DNA of 64,000 nucleotides from Pseudonocardia lacus (GTDB lineage Bacteria; Actinomycetota; Actinomycetes; Mycobacteriales; Pseudonocardiaceae). A model generated the notes under the pieces. The model was not told where the DNA came from and made no database searches. It saw only the letters and a program-made list of their open reading frames with translations. The position numbers were made by a program, and so were the translations under genes. The DNA lies in the NCBI RefSeq assembly GCF_018531445.1, contig NZ_JAHDTH010000001.1, forward strand, positions 1 through 64,000. Direction: 5' to 3'. Of the stretch, positions 1-9,465 are shown piece after piece (position 1 is the first letter of the stretch; each line of letters opens with the position of its first letter).

Positions 1-641
1 TGCCCGTGGTCAGCGGCTCCGCCCCGGGCGCGGCGGCGCCCGGCGCCCTCGACGCGGTCGCCGCGGCCGTGCTGCCGAGCGTGGTGTCGGTCGAGGTCCG
101 CGGCGCCCGTGGGGCCGCGGGCGGCTCCGGCTTCGTGATCGACGCCGACGGGCACGTGCTCACCAACGCCCACGTCGTGGAGGGTGGGGCGGTCGTGGAG
201 GTCGTCTACGCCGACGCGCGCCGGGTGAGCGCGCGCGTCGTCGGCACCGACCCGGCGACCGACGTCGCGGTGCTGCGGGTGCCGGCCGAGGGCGCCCCTG
301 CGCCGCTGCCGCTGCGCACCTCCGCCGACCTGCGGGTGGGGGAGACCGTGCTCGCCGTCGGCTCACCGCTCGGCCTGGCCGGCACCGTCACCGCCGGGAT
401 CGTCAGCGCCGTCGACCGCGAGGCCCGACTGGGCGACGAGCGCAACCGGCAGACCGCGATCCAGACCGACGCCCCGATCAACCCGGGCAACTCGGGCGGA
501 CCGCTGATCGACGCGGCCGGGCAGGTCGTCGGGATCAACACGGCGATCGCGAGCCTCGGCTCGGGCAGCATCGGCATCGGGTTCGCCATCCCGGCCGAGC
601 GGGCCGCCGAGGTCGCCCGCCGCATCGTCGCGCAACGGTGA
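1..641 (+). CDS. Trypsin-like serine protease (HtrA/DegP type), 5' end outside window
   Basis: This is the C-terminal part of an S1C serine protease that would cleave misfolded or envelope proteins. The reading frame is open from the first base, so the true N-terminus, probably a membrane anchor, lies upstream. Counting from the GTG at position 6, the catalytic triad is visible: His56 in TNAHVV, Asp86 in TDVAVL and Ser163 in GNSGGPL. The protein ends 48 residues after the Ser with no PDZ domain, unlike E. coli DegP but like some short actinobacterial membrane proteases. It is followed 73 bases later by htpG, another protein-quality gene, on the same strand. Family assignment is firm; the N-terminal architecture and substrate are unknown. 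Confidence 0.85.
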   Translation, partial: PVVSGSAPGAAAPGALDAVAAAVLPSVVSVEVRGARGAAGGSGFVIDADGHVLTNAHVVEGGAVVEVVYADARRVSARVVGTDPATDVAVLRVPAEGAPAPLPLRTSADLRVGETVLAVGSPLGLAGTVTAGIVSAVDREARLGDERNRQTAIQTDAPINPGNSGGPLIDAAGQVVGINTAIASLGSGSIGIGFAIPAERAAEVARRIVAQR

Positions 642-662
642 GCGGCGGCCCCGAGCACGCCC

Positions 663-692
663 GCGCCGACGCGCCAATACCCTTGTCGGCGC
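663..692. promoter_or_regulatory. Inverted repeat upstream of htpG
   Basis: A perfect 8-base inverted repeat, GCGCCGAC at 663-670 and GTCGGCGC at 685-692, is separated by 14 bases. It sits between the protease stop and the htpG start. It matches neither the CIRCE (HrcA) nor the HAIR (HspR) consensus. It could be a weak terminator for the protease or an operator for htpG; the sequence does not decide. Confidence 0.35.
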
Positions 693-714
693 ACAGTCCC
701 GACCCAAGGAAAGG

Positions 715-2613
715 GTGTCGTCACCGATGTCGACGGAGACGATCGAGTTCCAGGCGCAGGCCCGCCAGCTGCTCCAGCTGATGATCCACTCGATCTACTC
801 GACGAAGGACGTGTTCCTGCGCGAGCTGATCTCGAACGCCTCGGACGCGCTCGACAAGCTCCGGCTGGCCGCGTACCAGGACAAGGACCTCGAGGTCGAC
901 ACGACCGACCTGTACATCGCGCTGGAGACCGACCCGGCCGAGCGGACGCTGACCGTCCGCGACAACGGCATCGGCATGACCCGCGAGGAGGTCGTCGACC
1001 TGATCGGCACGATCGCCAAGTCGGGCACCGCGGAGATGCTGGGCAGGCTGCAGCAGGCGCGGGAGTCCGGGGCGGCGTCGGAGCAGGCGACCGCGGAGCT
1101 GATCGGGCAGTTCGGCGTCGGCTTCTACTCCAGCTTCATGGTGGCCGACCGGGTCGTGCTGGTCACCCGCAAGGCGGGCGCCGGGTCGGGCGTGCGCTGG
1201 GAGTCCGACGGCCAGGGCACCTACACCGTCTCCGACGAGCCGGACGCGCCGCAGGGCACCGCGGTGACCCTGCACCTCAAGCCAGAGGACAGCGAGGACG
1301 CGCTGCACGACTACGCGAACCCGGCCACGGTCAGGGACATCGTCAAGCGCTACTCCGACTTCATCACCTGGCCGATCCGGATGGCGCCGCAGAGCGGCGA
1401 GGGCGACGCGGAGACCGTCAACTCGCGCAAGGCGCTGTGGGCGCGGTCGCCGAAGGACGTCTCCGAGGAGGAGTACGCCGAGTTCTACCGCCACGTCAGC
1501 CACGACTGGCGCGAGCCGCTGCAGACGATCCGGCTGTCCGCGGAGGGCACGTTCGAGTACCAGGCGCTGCTGTTCCTGCCCTCGCACGCGCCGATGGACC
1601 TGTTCATGCGCGAGTCCAGGCGCGGGGTCCAGCTCTACGTCAAGCGCGTGTTCATCATGGACGACTGCGAGGCGCTCGTCCCGGAGTACCTGCGCTTCGT
1701 CAAGGGCGTCGTGGACGCCAACGACCTCTCGCTGAACATCTCCCGGGAGATCCTGCAGCAGGACCGCCAGATCCAGCTGATCCGCAAGCGGCTGGTCAAG
1801 AAGGTGCTCTCCACGGTCCGGTCCATGATGGACGACGAGCCGGAGAAGTACGCGACGTTCTGGTCGGAGCTGGGCCGGGCGGTCAAGGAGGGCCTGCTCT
1901 CCGACCACGACAACCGCCAGGCGATCCTGGAGATCTGCTCGTTCGCCTCCACCCACGACCCGGAGAAGCCGACCACGCTGCGCGAGTACATCGGGCGGAT
2001 GCCCGAGGGCCAGGAGGCGATCTACTACGCGACCGGCGAGTCGCGCGCGGCGCTGGAGAACTCCCCGCACCTGGAGGCGTTCCGGGCCAAGGGCTACGAG
2101 GTGCTGCTGCTGACCGACCCGGTCGACGAGGTGTGGGTCGACATGGTGCCGGCCTTCGAGGACAAGGCGCTCACCTCGGTCGCGAAGGGCGAGGTCGACC
2201 TCGGCGGCGACGACGTCGACGACGACACGAAGAAGGGCTTCGAGGCCCTGCTCGGCTGGCTCGCCACCGCCCTGGAGGACGACGTCAAGGAGGTGCGGCT
2301 CTCCCACCGGCTCACGACCTCGGCGGCCTGCCTGGTCGGCGACCCCGGGGACCTCACCCCGACGCTGGAGAAGATGTACCGGGCGATGGGGCAGGAGCCC
2401 CCGAAGGTCAAGCGGATCCTGGAGCTGAACCCGGGCCACGCCCTGGTCACCGGCCTGCGCGACGCCCACGAGCAGCGCCCCGACGACGCCGGCCTGCGCG
2501 AGACGGCCCAGCTGCTGCACGGCATGGCGCTGCTGGCCGAGGGCGGCGAGCTGGCCGACCCGGCGTCGTTCGTGGCGATCCTGTCGCGGCGGTTGGAGCG
2601 GGCGCTGGGCTGA
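715..2613 (+). CDS. htpG: Molecular chaperone HtpG (Hsp90)
   Basis: HtpG is the cytosolic bacterial Hsp90, an ATP-driven dimeric chaperone acting late in folding. The 632-residue length is normal. The GHKL ATPase domain is intact: the helix with FLRELISNASDALDK near residues 35-50, DNGIGM near 83-88 for nucleotide binding, and GQFGVGFYS near 132-140 for the lid. The middle domain carries LNISREILQQ. The GTG at 715 has AAGGA four bases upstream. An ATG four codons later (727) starts closer to the usual family N-terminus and is a real alternative. It looks monocistronic, following the protease gene on the same strand. Confidence 0.97.
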   Translation: MSSPMSTETIEFQAQARQLLQLMIHSIYSTKDVFLRELISNASDALDKLRLAAYQDKDLEVDTTDLYIALETDPAERTLTVRDNGIGMTREEVVDLIGTIAKSGTAEMLGRLQQARESGAASEQATAELIGQFGVGFYSSFMVADRVVLVTRKAGAGSGVRWESDGQGTYTVSDEPDAPQGTAVTLHLKPEDSEDALHDYANPATVRDIVKRYSDFITWPIRMAPQSGEGDAETVNSRKALWARSPKDVSEEEYAEFYRHVSHDWREPLQTIRLSAEGTFEYQALLFLPSHAPMDLFMRESRRGVQLYVKRVFIMDDCEALVPEYLRFVKGVVDANDLSLNISREILQQDRQIQLIRKRLVKKVLSTVRSMMDDEPEKYATFWSELGRAVKEGLLSDHDNRQAILEICSFASTHDPEKPTTLREYIGRMPEGQEAIYYATGESRAALENSPHLEAFRAKGYEVLLLTDPVDEVWVDMVPAFEDKALTSVAKGEVDLGGDDVDDDTKKGFEALLGWLATALEDDVKEVRLSHRLTTSAACLVGDPGDLTPTLEKMYRAMGQEPPKVKRILELNPGHALVTGLRDAHEQRPDDAGLRETAQLLHGMALLAEGGELADPASFVAILSRRLERALG

Positions 2614-2735
2614 TCCGCCCGGTTCCCGGCGGCGCGGCGCCTCCCTGCGGAGTAGGCGCACAACCACCCGTGGGGGGATCCGCCGGCCCCCGGCGCGCGC
2701 GAGGATCGGGGGACTCGGGGCGGACGGAGGGCGGA

Positions 2736-3965
2736 ATGCGGGTCGTCGTGGTGGGGGCGGGTATCGCGGGGCTGACGACCGCGCTGATGCTGGACGCGGC
2801 CGGGGTCGAGTGCGAGGTGCACGAGCGCAGCGCGTCGGTCGAGGAGCTCGGCGTCGGCATCAACCTGCTGCCGCACGCGGTCGCGCCGCTGGCCGGGCTG
2901 GGCCTGCTCGACCGGCTGCGCGAGGTCGGCGTGGAGACGGGGACGCTGGTCTACGCCCACCGGCTGGGCCAGGAGATCCTGCGCCGGCCGTGCGGGCTGG
3001 CCGCGGGGGCGGCGCACCCGCAGTTCTCGATCCACCGCGGGGCGCTGGCCGGCCTGCTGCACGCGGCGGTCCGCGAGCGCCTGGGGGAGGGGGCGGTGCA
3101 CACCGGCCACCGGCTGGTCGACGTCACCCAGGGCGACGACGGCGTCACCGCCACCTTCGTCGACCCGGAGGGCCGCCCGGCCGGCACCGCCACCGGCGAC
3201 GTGCTCGTCGGGGCCGACGGCATCTGGTCGTCGGTGCGCGCGGCGCTGTACCCGGGGGAGGGCCTGCCGCGCTGGAACGGGGTGCTGATGTGGCGCGGCG
3301 CGGCCGACTGGCCGCTCTTCCGCGACGGGCGCACCGTCGTGATCGCCGGTGGCACCGCGGCCAAGCTGGTGCTCTACCCCATCGCGCCGGGCTCCGACCC
3401 CGGGCGGCGGCTGACCAACTGGGCGGTGTGCATCGCCGCGGGCCGGGCGGGCGATCCGCCGCCGCGGGTGGTCGACTGGTCGACCCCCGGCAAGCGCGCC
3501 GAGCTGGAGCCGCACCTGGCCCGCTTCGGCTGCCCCGACCTCGACCTGCCCGACCTGGTCGCGGCCACCCCGGCGCCACTGGAGTACCCGATGTGCGACC
3601 GCGACCCGCTGCCGCGCTGGTCGCACGGGCGCATCACGCTGCTGGGCGACTCGGCCCACCCGATGTACCCGATGGGCTCCAACGGCGCCGCCCAGGCGAT
3701 CCTGGACGCCGTCGTGCTGGCCCGGTGCCTGTCCTCGGGCATCGATCCGGTGGCCGCGCTGCGCAGCTACGACGACCAGCGCCGCCCCCAGGTCAACCAG
3801 GTCGTCCTGCAGAACCGCATCGGCGGACCCGAGCGGGTGATCGACGAGGTGGAGCGCCGGGCGCCGGAGGGCTTCACCCACCGCTCGGACGTCATGGACG
3901 ACGCCGAGCTGGAGAGCGTGCTCGCCGAGTACGCGCGGGCGTCGGCGGGGCCCGTTCCCCGCTGA
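2736..3965 (+). CDS. Class A FAD-dependent monooxygenase (PHBH fold)
   Basis: This 409-residue protein is a single-component flavin hydroxylase of the salicylate/p-hydroxybenzoate hydroxylase fold, which oxidises an aromatic or related substrate with NAD(P)H and O2. Visible motifs are the N-terminal dinucleotide fold GAGIAGL (residues 7-13), the DG-type motif VGADGIWSSVR in the middle, and GDSAHPMYPMGSNGA near residues 308-322, which binds the FAD pyrophosphate and ribityl chain. The segment ELGVGINLLPHA resembles flavin-dependent oxidoreductases annotated near PhzS. The ATG is preceded by GGAGGGCGGA. The neighbours are htpG and a formate transporter, so context gives no substrate. Physiological role unknown. 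Confidence 0.88.
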   Translation: MRVVVVGAGIAGLTTALMLDAAGVECEVHERSASVEELGVGINLLPHAVAPLAGLGLLDRLREVGVETGTLVYAHRLGQEILRRPCGLAAGAAHPQFSIHRGALAGLLHAAVRERLGEGAVHTGHRLVDVTQGDDGVTATFVDPEGRPAGTATGDVLVGADGIWSSVRAALYPGEGLPRWNGVLMWRGAADWPLFRDGRTVVIAGGTAAKLVLYPIAPGSDPGRRLTNWAVCIAAGRAGDPPPRVVDWSTPGKRAELEPHLARFGCPDLDLPDLVAATPAPLEYPMCDRDPLPRWSHGRITLLGDSAHPMYPMGSNGAAQAILDAVVLARCLSSGIDPVAALRSYDDQRRPQVNQVVLQNRIGGPERVIDEVERRAPEGFTHRSDVMDDAELESVLAEYARASAGPVPR

Positions 3966-4028
3966 GGGGTTTCGAGTCCGCCCGGTGGGCGACTCCGGCG
4001 TCGTCCCGCCCACGCGTCGGAGGTGCCG

Positions 4029-4871
4029 ATGACCGCCAAGAAGCCCCCCGAGATCGCCGCCGCGGCCGTCGAGAGCGGGACGGAGAAGGCCCACCTGCGG
4101 TGGGACAAGGTGCTGGTCGGCGGCTTCCTGGCCGGGGCGTACATCGCGTTCGGCGGGCTGGTCGCCATCACCGTCTCCTCCGGCCTGGACCCGCGCACCT
4201 GGGGCACGCTGCCGACGCTGTTCATGGGCGCGGCGTTCACCCTCGGGCTCGTCCTGGTGCTCATCGCGGGGTCGCACCTGCTGACCGGCAACATGCTGCT
4301 GGTGCCGATCAGCGCCATGCAGGGCAGGCTCACCGTGGGCGAGGTGGTCCGCAACCTCACCCTGGTGCTGGTCGGCAACCTGCTGGGGGCGCTGTTCGTG
4401 GCCTACTTCCTGGCCGTGCAGACCGGGGTCATCGGCGATGTGGACTCCGAGGCCGGCGCCACGGGCGCGCTGACCTACGAGCGGCTGGCCTCGATCGTGG
4501 AGGCCAAGGGCCTGCACGAGACGTCGTGGCAGATCTTCCTGCGGGCCGTGGGCTGCAACTGGCTGGTCTGCCTGGGGGTGTGGCTCTCGCTGGCCGCCGA
4601 CAGCGTGGGCAGCAAGATCCTCGGGATCTTCTTCCCGATCATGGCGTTCGTGGCGATGGGCTTCGACCACGTCGTGGCCAACATGTTCTTCCTGCCGGCC
4701 GGCATCTTCGCCGGCGTGCCCGGCCTCGGGTGGGGCGACACCCTGCACAACTGGGTGTTCGCGTTCCTGGGCAACCTGGTCGGCGCGGTCGTGTTCGTGG
4801 CGACGTCGTACTGGTACCTGTTCCTGCGAGAGGACGACGGCGGCGGGCGCGCGCCCGCCGACCGGCGCTGA
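4029..4871 (+). CDS. Formate/nitrite transporter family protein (FocA-like channel)
   Basis: A 280-residue protein of the FNT family: pentameric inner-membrane channels for formate, nitrite or related small anions. Six hydrophobic segments are visible, with family features such as AGAYIAFGG in the first helix, SHLLTGNM near residues 80-87, CNWLVCLGVW near 180 and MGFDHVVANMFFLPAG near 220-235, where the central His lies. The ATG at 4029 is chosen because GGAGG (4018-4022) sits correctly before it; the in-frame GTG at 4023 overlaps that site. It lies 89 bases upstream of a formate dehydrogenase operon on the same strand, so formate is the likely cargo. The charged tail after residue 265 is cytosolic. 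Confidence 0.93.
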   Translation: MTAKKPPEIAAAAVESGTEKAHLRWDKVLVGGFLAGAYIAFGGLVAITVSSGLDPRTWGTLPTLFMGAAFTLGLVLVLIAGSHLLTGNMLLVPISAMQGRLTVGEVVRNLTLVLVGNLLGALFVAYFLAVQTGVIGDVDSEAGATGALTYERLASIVEAKGLHETSWQIFLRAVGCNWLVCLGVWLSLAADSVGSKILGIFFPIMAFVAMGFDHVVANMFFLPAGIFAGVPGLGWGDTLHNWVFAFLGNLVGAVVFVATSYWYLFLREDDGGGRAPADRR

Positions 4872-4888
4872 TCGTCGGTCACCGGGTT

Positions 4889-4903
4889 TGGCCCGGCGGG
4901 CCA
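4889..4903 (+). terminator. Small hairpin between formate channel and dehydrogenase genes
   Basis: TGGCCC and GGGCCA form a 6-base-pair stem with a GGC loop just after the channel gene. It has no T-tract. It could attenuate transcription between channel and dehydrogenase. A palindrome TAGCGCTA (4911-4918) followed by TAGGGT, a possible -10 element, lies next to it. Confidence 0.25.
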
Positions 4904-4960
4904 TGGGAAGTAGCGCTAGGGTCCGCCTTGATCGGTCCCGGGGAAAACGGGGAGTGCGCA

Positions 4961-7900
4961 GTGGGTGTACGGCAGTGGCTGGAGAGCTGGCCGGTCTACC
5001 GGCAGCTGACCGGTCCCGACCCGTTGGGCCGGGGCGCTGCGGCGCAGTCGCCGCGGTACGCCGCGATGCGTCCGCGCACCGAGTCCGCCGACCGCGTCGC
5101 CGACTCCGTCTGCCCGTTCTGCGCGGTCGGGTGCGGCCAGCGCGTGTTCGTCCGCGACGAGAAGGTCGTGCAGATCGAGGGCGACCCCGACTCGCCGATC
5201 TCGCGCGGGCGGCTGTGCCCCAAGGGTTCGGCGAGCCTGCAGCTGGTCACCGGTCCGCAGCGCCAGGAGAAGGTCCGCTACCGGGCGCCCTACGCCACCG
5301 AGTGGACCGACCTCGACCTCGACACCGCCATGGACATGGTCGTCGACCGGGTCCTGGACGCCCGCGAGCGCGGCTGGCAGGAGCACGACGAGCACGGCAA
5401 CCGGCTGCGCCGGACGATGGGCCTGGCCAGCCTGGGCGGCGCGACGCTGGACAACGAGGAGAACTTCCTCATCAAGAAGCTGTTCACCGCGCTGGGCGCG
5501 ATCCAGATCGAGAACCAGGCCCGTATTTGACACTCCGCCACGGTTCCCGGTCTGGGGACCTCCTTCGGTCGCGGCGGCGCGACGGACTACCAGCAGGACC
5601 TGGCCAACTCCGACTGCATCATCATCATGGGCTCGAACATGGCCGAGGCCCATCCGGTGGGGTTCCAGTGGGTGGTGGAGGCGAAGGCGCGCGGCGCCCG
5701 CGTGATCCACATCGATCCGCGGTTCACCCGGACCAGCGCGCTGGCCGACACCTACGTGCCGATCCGCGCGGGTAGCGACATCGCCTTCCTCGGCGGCGTC
5801 ATCAACCACGTGCTGAGCAACGACCTGGACTTCCGCGAGTACGTGGCTGCCTATACCAACGCCTCGTTCCTGGTGCGCGAGGGCTTCCAGGACACCGAGG
5901 ACCTCGACGGGCTGTTCAGCGGCTACGACGCCGAGACCGGCACCTACGAGCGCGACTGCTGGCAGTACCAGGGCGCCGACGAGGAGCGCGAGGAGCCGGA
6001 GGGGGCCAGCCCGGACTCCCCGGCCGGCGACGACGACTCGGGGATGGACAAGGAGCGCACCTCGCCGCTGGGCCACGGCGCGTCCGGCGCCCCGCTGCGC
6101 GGGGTCTCCAACATCGCCACCGACCCCACGCTGGAGCACCCGCGGTGCGTGTTCCAGATCCTCAAGCGCCACTACGCCCGCTACACCCCGGAGATGGTGG
6201 CCCGGATCTGCGGCACCCCGCTGGAGAAGTTCCGGGCCGTGTGCGAGGCGTGGACGGCCAACTCCAACCGGGAGCGCACCTCGGCGCTGGTCTACAGCGT
6301 CGGCTGGACCCAGCACAGCGTGGGCGCGCAGTACATCCGGGCGGGCGCGATCGTGCAGTTGCTGCTGGGCAACGTCGGCCGCCCCGGCGGCGGGGTGTTC
6401 GCGCTGCGCGGGCACGCCAGCATCCAGGGCTCCACCGACGTGCCCACGCTGTTCAACCTGCTGCCCGGCTACCTGCCGATGCCGACCGCCGGCTCGCACG
6501 AGTCGCTCGACGCCTACCTCGACGACCTGCGCAGCCCGACCCAGAAGGGGTACTGGACCGGCGCCGACGCCTACCTGGTCTCGCTGCTCAAGGAGTACTT
6601 CGGCGACAACGCGACCGCGGAGAACGACTTCGGCTACGACTGGCTGCCCAAGATCGACGGCGACCACGGCACGTACCGCACGGTCATGGACATGGTCGAC
6701 GGCGGCAAGGTGTTCGGCTACTTCCTGCTCGGCCAGAACCCCGCCGTCGGCTCGGCGCACGGCAAGCTGCAGCGCCTGGGCATGGCCAACCTGGACTGGG
6801 TGGTCGTGCGCGACCTGGCGATGATCGAGAGCGCCACGTTCTGGAAGGACTCCCCGGAGATCGAGACCGGCGAGATCAGCCCGCAGACCTGCCGCACCGA
6901 GGTGTTCTTCTTCCCGGCCGCCTCGCACGTGGAGAAGGAGGGCACCTTCACCCAGACCCAGCGCATGCTGCAGTGGCGGGAGAAGGCCGTCGAGCCGACC
7001 GGCGACCAGCGCTCGGAGCTGTGGTTCTTCTACCACCTGGGGCGCAGGCTGCGGGAGCGGCTGGCCGGCTCGACCGACCCGCGCGACGAGCCCGTGCAGA
7101 AGCTGGACTGGGACTACCAGGTGCACGGGGACGAGCCCGCGGCGGAGGACGTGCTGCGCCGCATCAACGGCTACGACACCACGACCGGCGAGGCGGTGGA
7201 CTCCTACCTCGACCTCAAGGCCGACGGCAGCACCGCCTGCGGCTGCTGGATCTACAGCGGCGTCTACGCCGGGGGCGTCAACCAGGCCGCCCGGCGCAAG
7301 CCGCACGACGCTCAGGGCGCCTACGACCGCCAGTGGGGCTGGACCTGGCCGGCCAACCGGCGGGTGCTCTACAACCGCTGCTCGGCCGACCTGGAGGGCC
7401 GGCCGTGGAGCGAGCGCAAGAAGCTGGTCTGGTGGGACGCCGACGAGGGGAAGTGGACCGGCGACGACGTGCCGGACTTCCCGGCCACCACGCCGCCGGG
7501 CTACGAACCGCCGCCCGAAGCGGTCGGCCCGGAGGCGCTGCGCGGCGACGACGCGTTCATCATGCAGGCCGACGGGAAGGCGTGGCTGTTCGCGCCGCAC
7601 GGGCTGCTCGACGGCCCGATGCCCACGCACTACGAGCCGCACGAGTCGCCGGTGCCCAACATGCTCTACGGCCAGCAGGGCAACCCGACCCGCAAGGTCT
7701 ACGGCCGCACCGACAACCCGTCGAACCCGGCGCCGCCCGAACAGCACCGCGAGGTGTTCCCGTTCGTGCTGACCGCGGCGCGGCTCACCGAGCACCACAC
7801 CGCGGGCGGGATGAGCCGCCAGCTGCCCTACCTGGCCGAGCTGCAGCCGGAACTGACCGTCGAGGTGTCGCCGGAGCTGGCCAGGATCCGCGGGCTGACC

Positions 7901-8407
7901 CACCTCGGCACCGCGCACGTGGTCACCAGCCGTGCCGCCGTGCAGGCCCGGGTCATGGTCACCGACCGGATGGCTCCACTGCACATCGACGGGCAGGTCG
8001 TGCACCAGGTGTGGATGCCCTACCACTGGGGCGGCTCTGGCCTGGTCACCGGCGACGTGGTCAACGACCTGCTCGGCGTGGTCGCCGACTCCAACGTGTT
8101 CATCCAGGAGAGCAAGGTGGCCACCTGCGACGTCCGGCCGGGCCCGCGACCCCGCGGGGCGGCGCTCACCGCGATGCTGGCCGAGACCCGGGCCAGGGCC
8201 GGTGTCACCGTGGAGACCGGCACCCGCATCGCGACCGCGAGTGGCGTGCCGCACGTGGCGCACACCGACGACGACACCGACGACACCGACGACACCGACG
8301 ACACCGACGACACCGACGACACCGACGACACCGACGACTCCGACGACTCCGACACCGACGGCGACACCGACGAGACCGCCGGGAACAGCGCAGGGGAGCA
8401 GCCATGA
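4961..8407 (+). CDS. fdh: Formate dehydrogenase catalytic subunit, selenocysteine-containing (UGA at 5528-5530)
   Basis: This is the molybdopterin enzyme that oxidises formate to CO2. The frame is continuous from the GTG at 4961 (GGGGAG about 7 bases upstream) to 8407 except for one TGA at 5528-5530. That TGA falls exactly at the active-site residue of FDH-N/FDH-H, within NQARI-U-HSATVPGLGTSFGRG, so it encodes Sec190; the product is 1148 residues. The N-terminal 4Fe-4S motif is CPFCAVGC (Cys51, 54, 58) with Cys86 in LCPKG. Downstream, GSNMAEAHPVGF and the C-terminal molybdopterin-dinucleotide domain are intact. There is no twin-arginine signal, so the active site should face the cytoplasm, unlike E. 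coli FDH-N. The C-terminus is a low-complexity acidic tail. The gene overlaps the next by ATGA. Confidence 0.93.
5528..5560 (+). promoter_or_regulatory. Selenocysteine UGA codon with SECIS-like hairpin
   Basis: The in-frame TGA (5528-5530) is followed, after exactly 11 bases, by a 7-base-pair stem: GGTTCCC (5542-5548) pairs with GGGGACC (5554-5560), including one T-G pair. The loop is GGTCT (5549-5553). From memory, E. coli fdhF has the same 11-base spacing and the same GGTCT apical loop at the same distance from its UGA, which is where SelB binds. Codons on both sides of the TGA keep homology to formate dehydrogenases, which excludes a chance stop. No selA, selB, selC or selD gene is in the window. 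Confidence 0.88.
8276..8338 (+). repeat. 9-base tandem repeat coding the acidic tail of formate dehydrogenase
   Basis: Seven consecutive copies of ACCGACGAC encode (Thr-Asp-Asp)7 near the C-terminus of the catalytic subunit, followed by Ser-Asp-Asp variants up to about 8380. The repeat is in frame, so copy-number change would alter only tail length. Confidence 0.9.
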
Positions 8408-9465
8408 CCGGCAACCGGATCTCCGGACCGCTCCACGACGTCGCGGGCGAGGCCGGGCACGACGACCACCCGCCGCGGGTCGGATTCTTCACCGACACCT
8501 CGGTCTGCATCGGCTGCAAGGCCTGCGAGGTGGCCTGCAAGGAGTGGAACGCCGTCCCCGAGGACGGCCTGGACATGCTCGGCATGTCCTACGACAACAC
8601 CGGCTCGCTGGGCGCCAACTCCTGGCGCCACGTCGCGTTCATCGAGCAGCCGCGCTCGACCGGCCGGCAGGACCCGGGGTTCCTCGGGCTGCCCACCGGC
8701 CCCACCGGGACCTCGATCATGGCCGAGGCGGTCGGGCCGCGGCTGCGCGACTCCGAGCGCGGCGGCTCCGAGCTGGGCACCGGCCCGCTGGACGCCCCGA
8801 AGGCCGAGTCGGAGCACCCGGTCCAGGAGCTGGGCATGCCGGCGTTCGCCCGCCCCGGCGACGCGACCGGCGCCGAGGGGCGCACCGACTTCCGCTGGCT
8901 CATGGCCTCCGACGTGTGCAAGCACTGCACCCACGCCGGTTGCCTCGACGTCTGCCCGACCGGGGCCCTGTTCCGCACCGAGTTCGGCACCGTCGTCGTC
9001 CAGCAGGACATCTGCAACGGCTGCGGGTACTGCGTGTCCGGCTGCCCGTACGGGGTGATCGACCGCCGCCCGCACGACGGCCGCGCGCAGAAGTGCACGC
9101 TCTGCTACGACCGGCTGCACGGCGGGCTGGAACCTGCCTGCGCGAAGGCCTGCCCGACCGACTCCATCCAGTTCGGCGAGCTCGACGAGCTGCGCGAGCG
9201 GGCCGACCGCAGGCTCGCCCAGCTGCACGAGCTGGGCGTCGGCGAGGCGCGGCTCTACGGCCGCGACCCCGACGACGGGGTGGGCGGCGACGGCGCGTTC
9301 TTCCTGCTGCTCGACGAGCCCGAGGTCTACGGCCTGCCGCCGGACCCGGTGGTGCCCACCCGCGACGCGCCGTCGATGTGGCGGCGGGCGGGAGCGGCGG
9401 CCGCGGCGTTCGCGCTGGCCGGTGTGGGCGCGTTCGTCTCCGCCGCGATCGGGGCCCGCCGGTGA
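8404..9465 (+). CDS. Formate dehydrogenase iron-sulfur (beta) subunit
   Basis: A 353-residue electron-transfer subunit that carries electrons from the catalytic subunit to the membrane subunit. Four cysteine clusters of ferredoxin type are visible: CIGCKACEVAC (Cys35-45), CKHCTHAGCLDVCP, CNGCGYCVSGCP and CTLCYDRLHGGLEPACAKACP, enough for four 4Fe-4S centres as in E. coli FdnH. A hydrophobic C-terminal helix (about residues 328-350) ends in ARR and probably anchors the subunit. The start ATG overlaps the upstream stop (ATGA), so translation is coupled. The segment between the first and second cluster (about residues 60-155) is a longer insert typical of actinobacterial versions. Confidence 0.94.
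   Translation: MTGNRISGPLHDVAGEAGHDDHPPRVGFFTDTSVCIGCKACEVACKEWNAVPEDGLDMLGMSYDNTGSLGANSWRHVAFIEQPRSTGRQDPGFLGLPTGPTGTSIMAEAVGPRLRDSERGGSELGTGPLDAPKAESEHPVQELGMPAFARPGDATGAEGRTDFRWLMASDVCKHCTHAGCLDVCPTGALFRTEFGTVVVQQDICNGCGYCVSGCPYGVIDRRPHDGRAQKCTLCYDRLHGGLEPACAKACPTDSIQFGELDELRERADRRLAQLHELGVGEARLYGRDPDDGVGGDGAFFLLLDEPEVYGLPPDPVVPTRDAPSMWRRAGAAAAAFALAGVGAFVSAAIGARR

Noticed and set aside
663-692. CIRCE or HAIR heat-shock operator
   Set aside because: Neither TTAGCACTC-N9-GAGTGCTAA nor CTTGAGT-N7-ACTCAAG is present.
721-2667. Long minus-strand open frame of about 648 codons across htpG
   Set aside because: It is antisense to a clearly conserved gene; its Arg/Leu/Val-rich, domain-free translation is typical of high-GC shadow frames.
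2736-3965. Steroid-specific flavin monooxygenase
   Set aside because: It has the PHBH-type fold and sits away from the sterol genes between htpG and formate genes; nothing ties it to steroids.
4961-5530. Formate dehydrogenase read as a truncated protein followed by a separate fragment (pseudogene)
   Set aside because: The frame is the same on both sides of the TGA, homology continues without a gap, the codon is at the Sec position and a SECIS-like hairpin follows.
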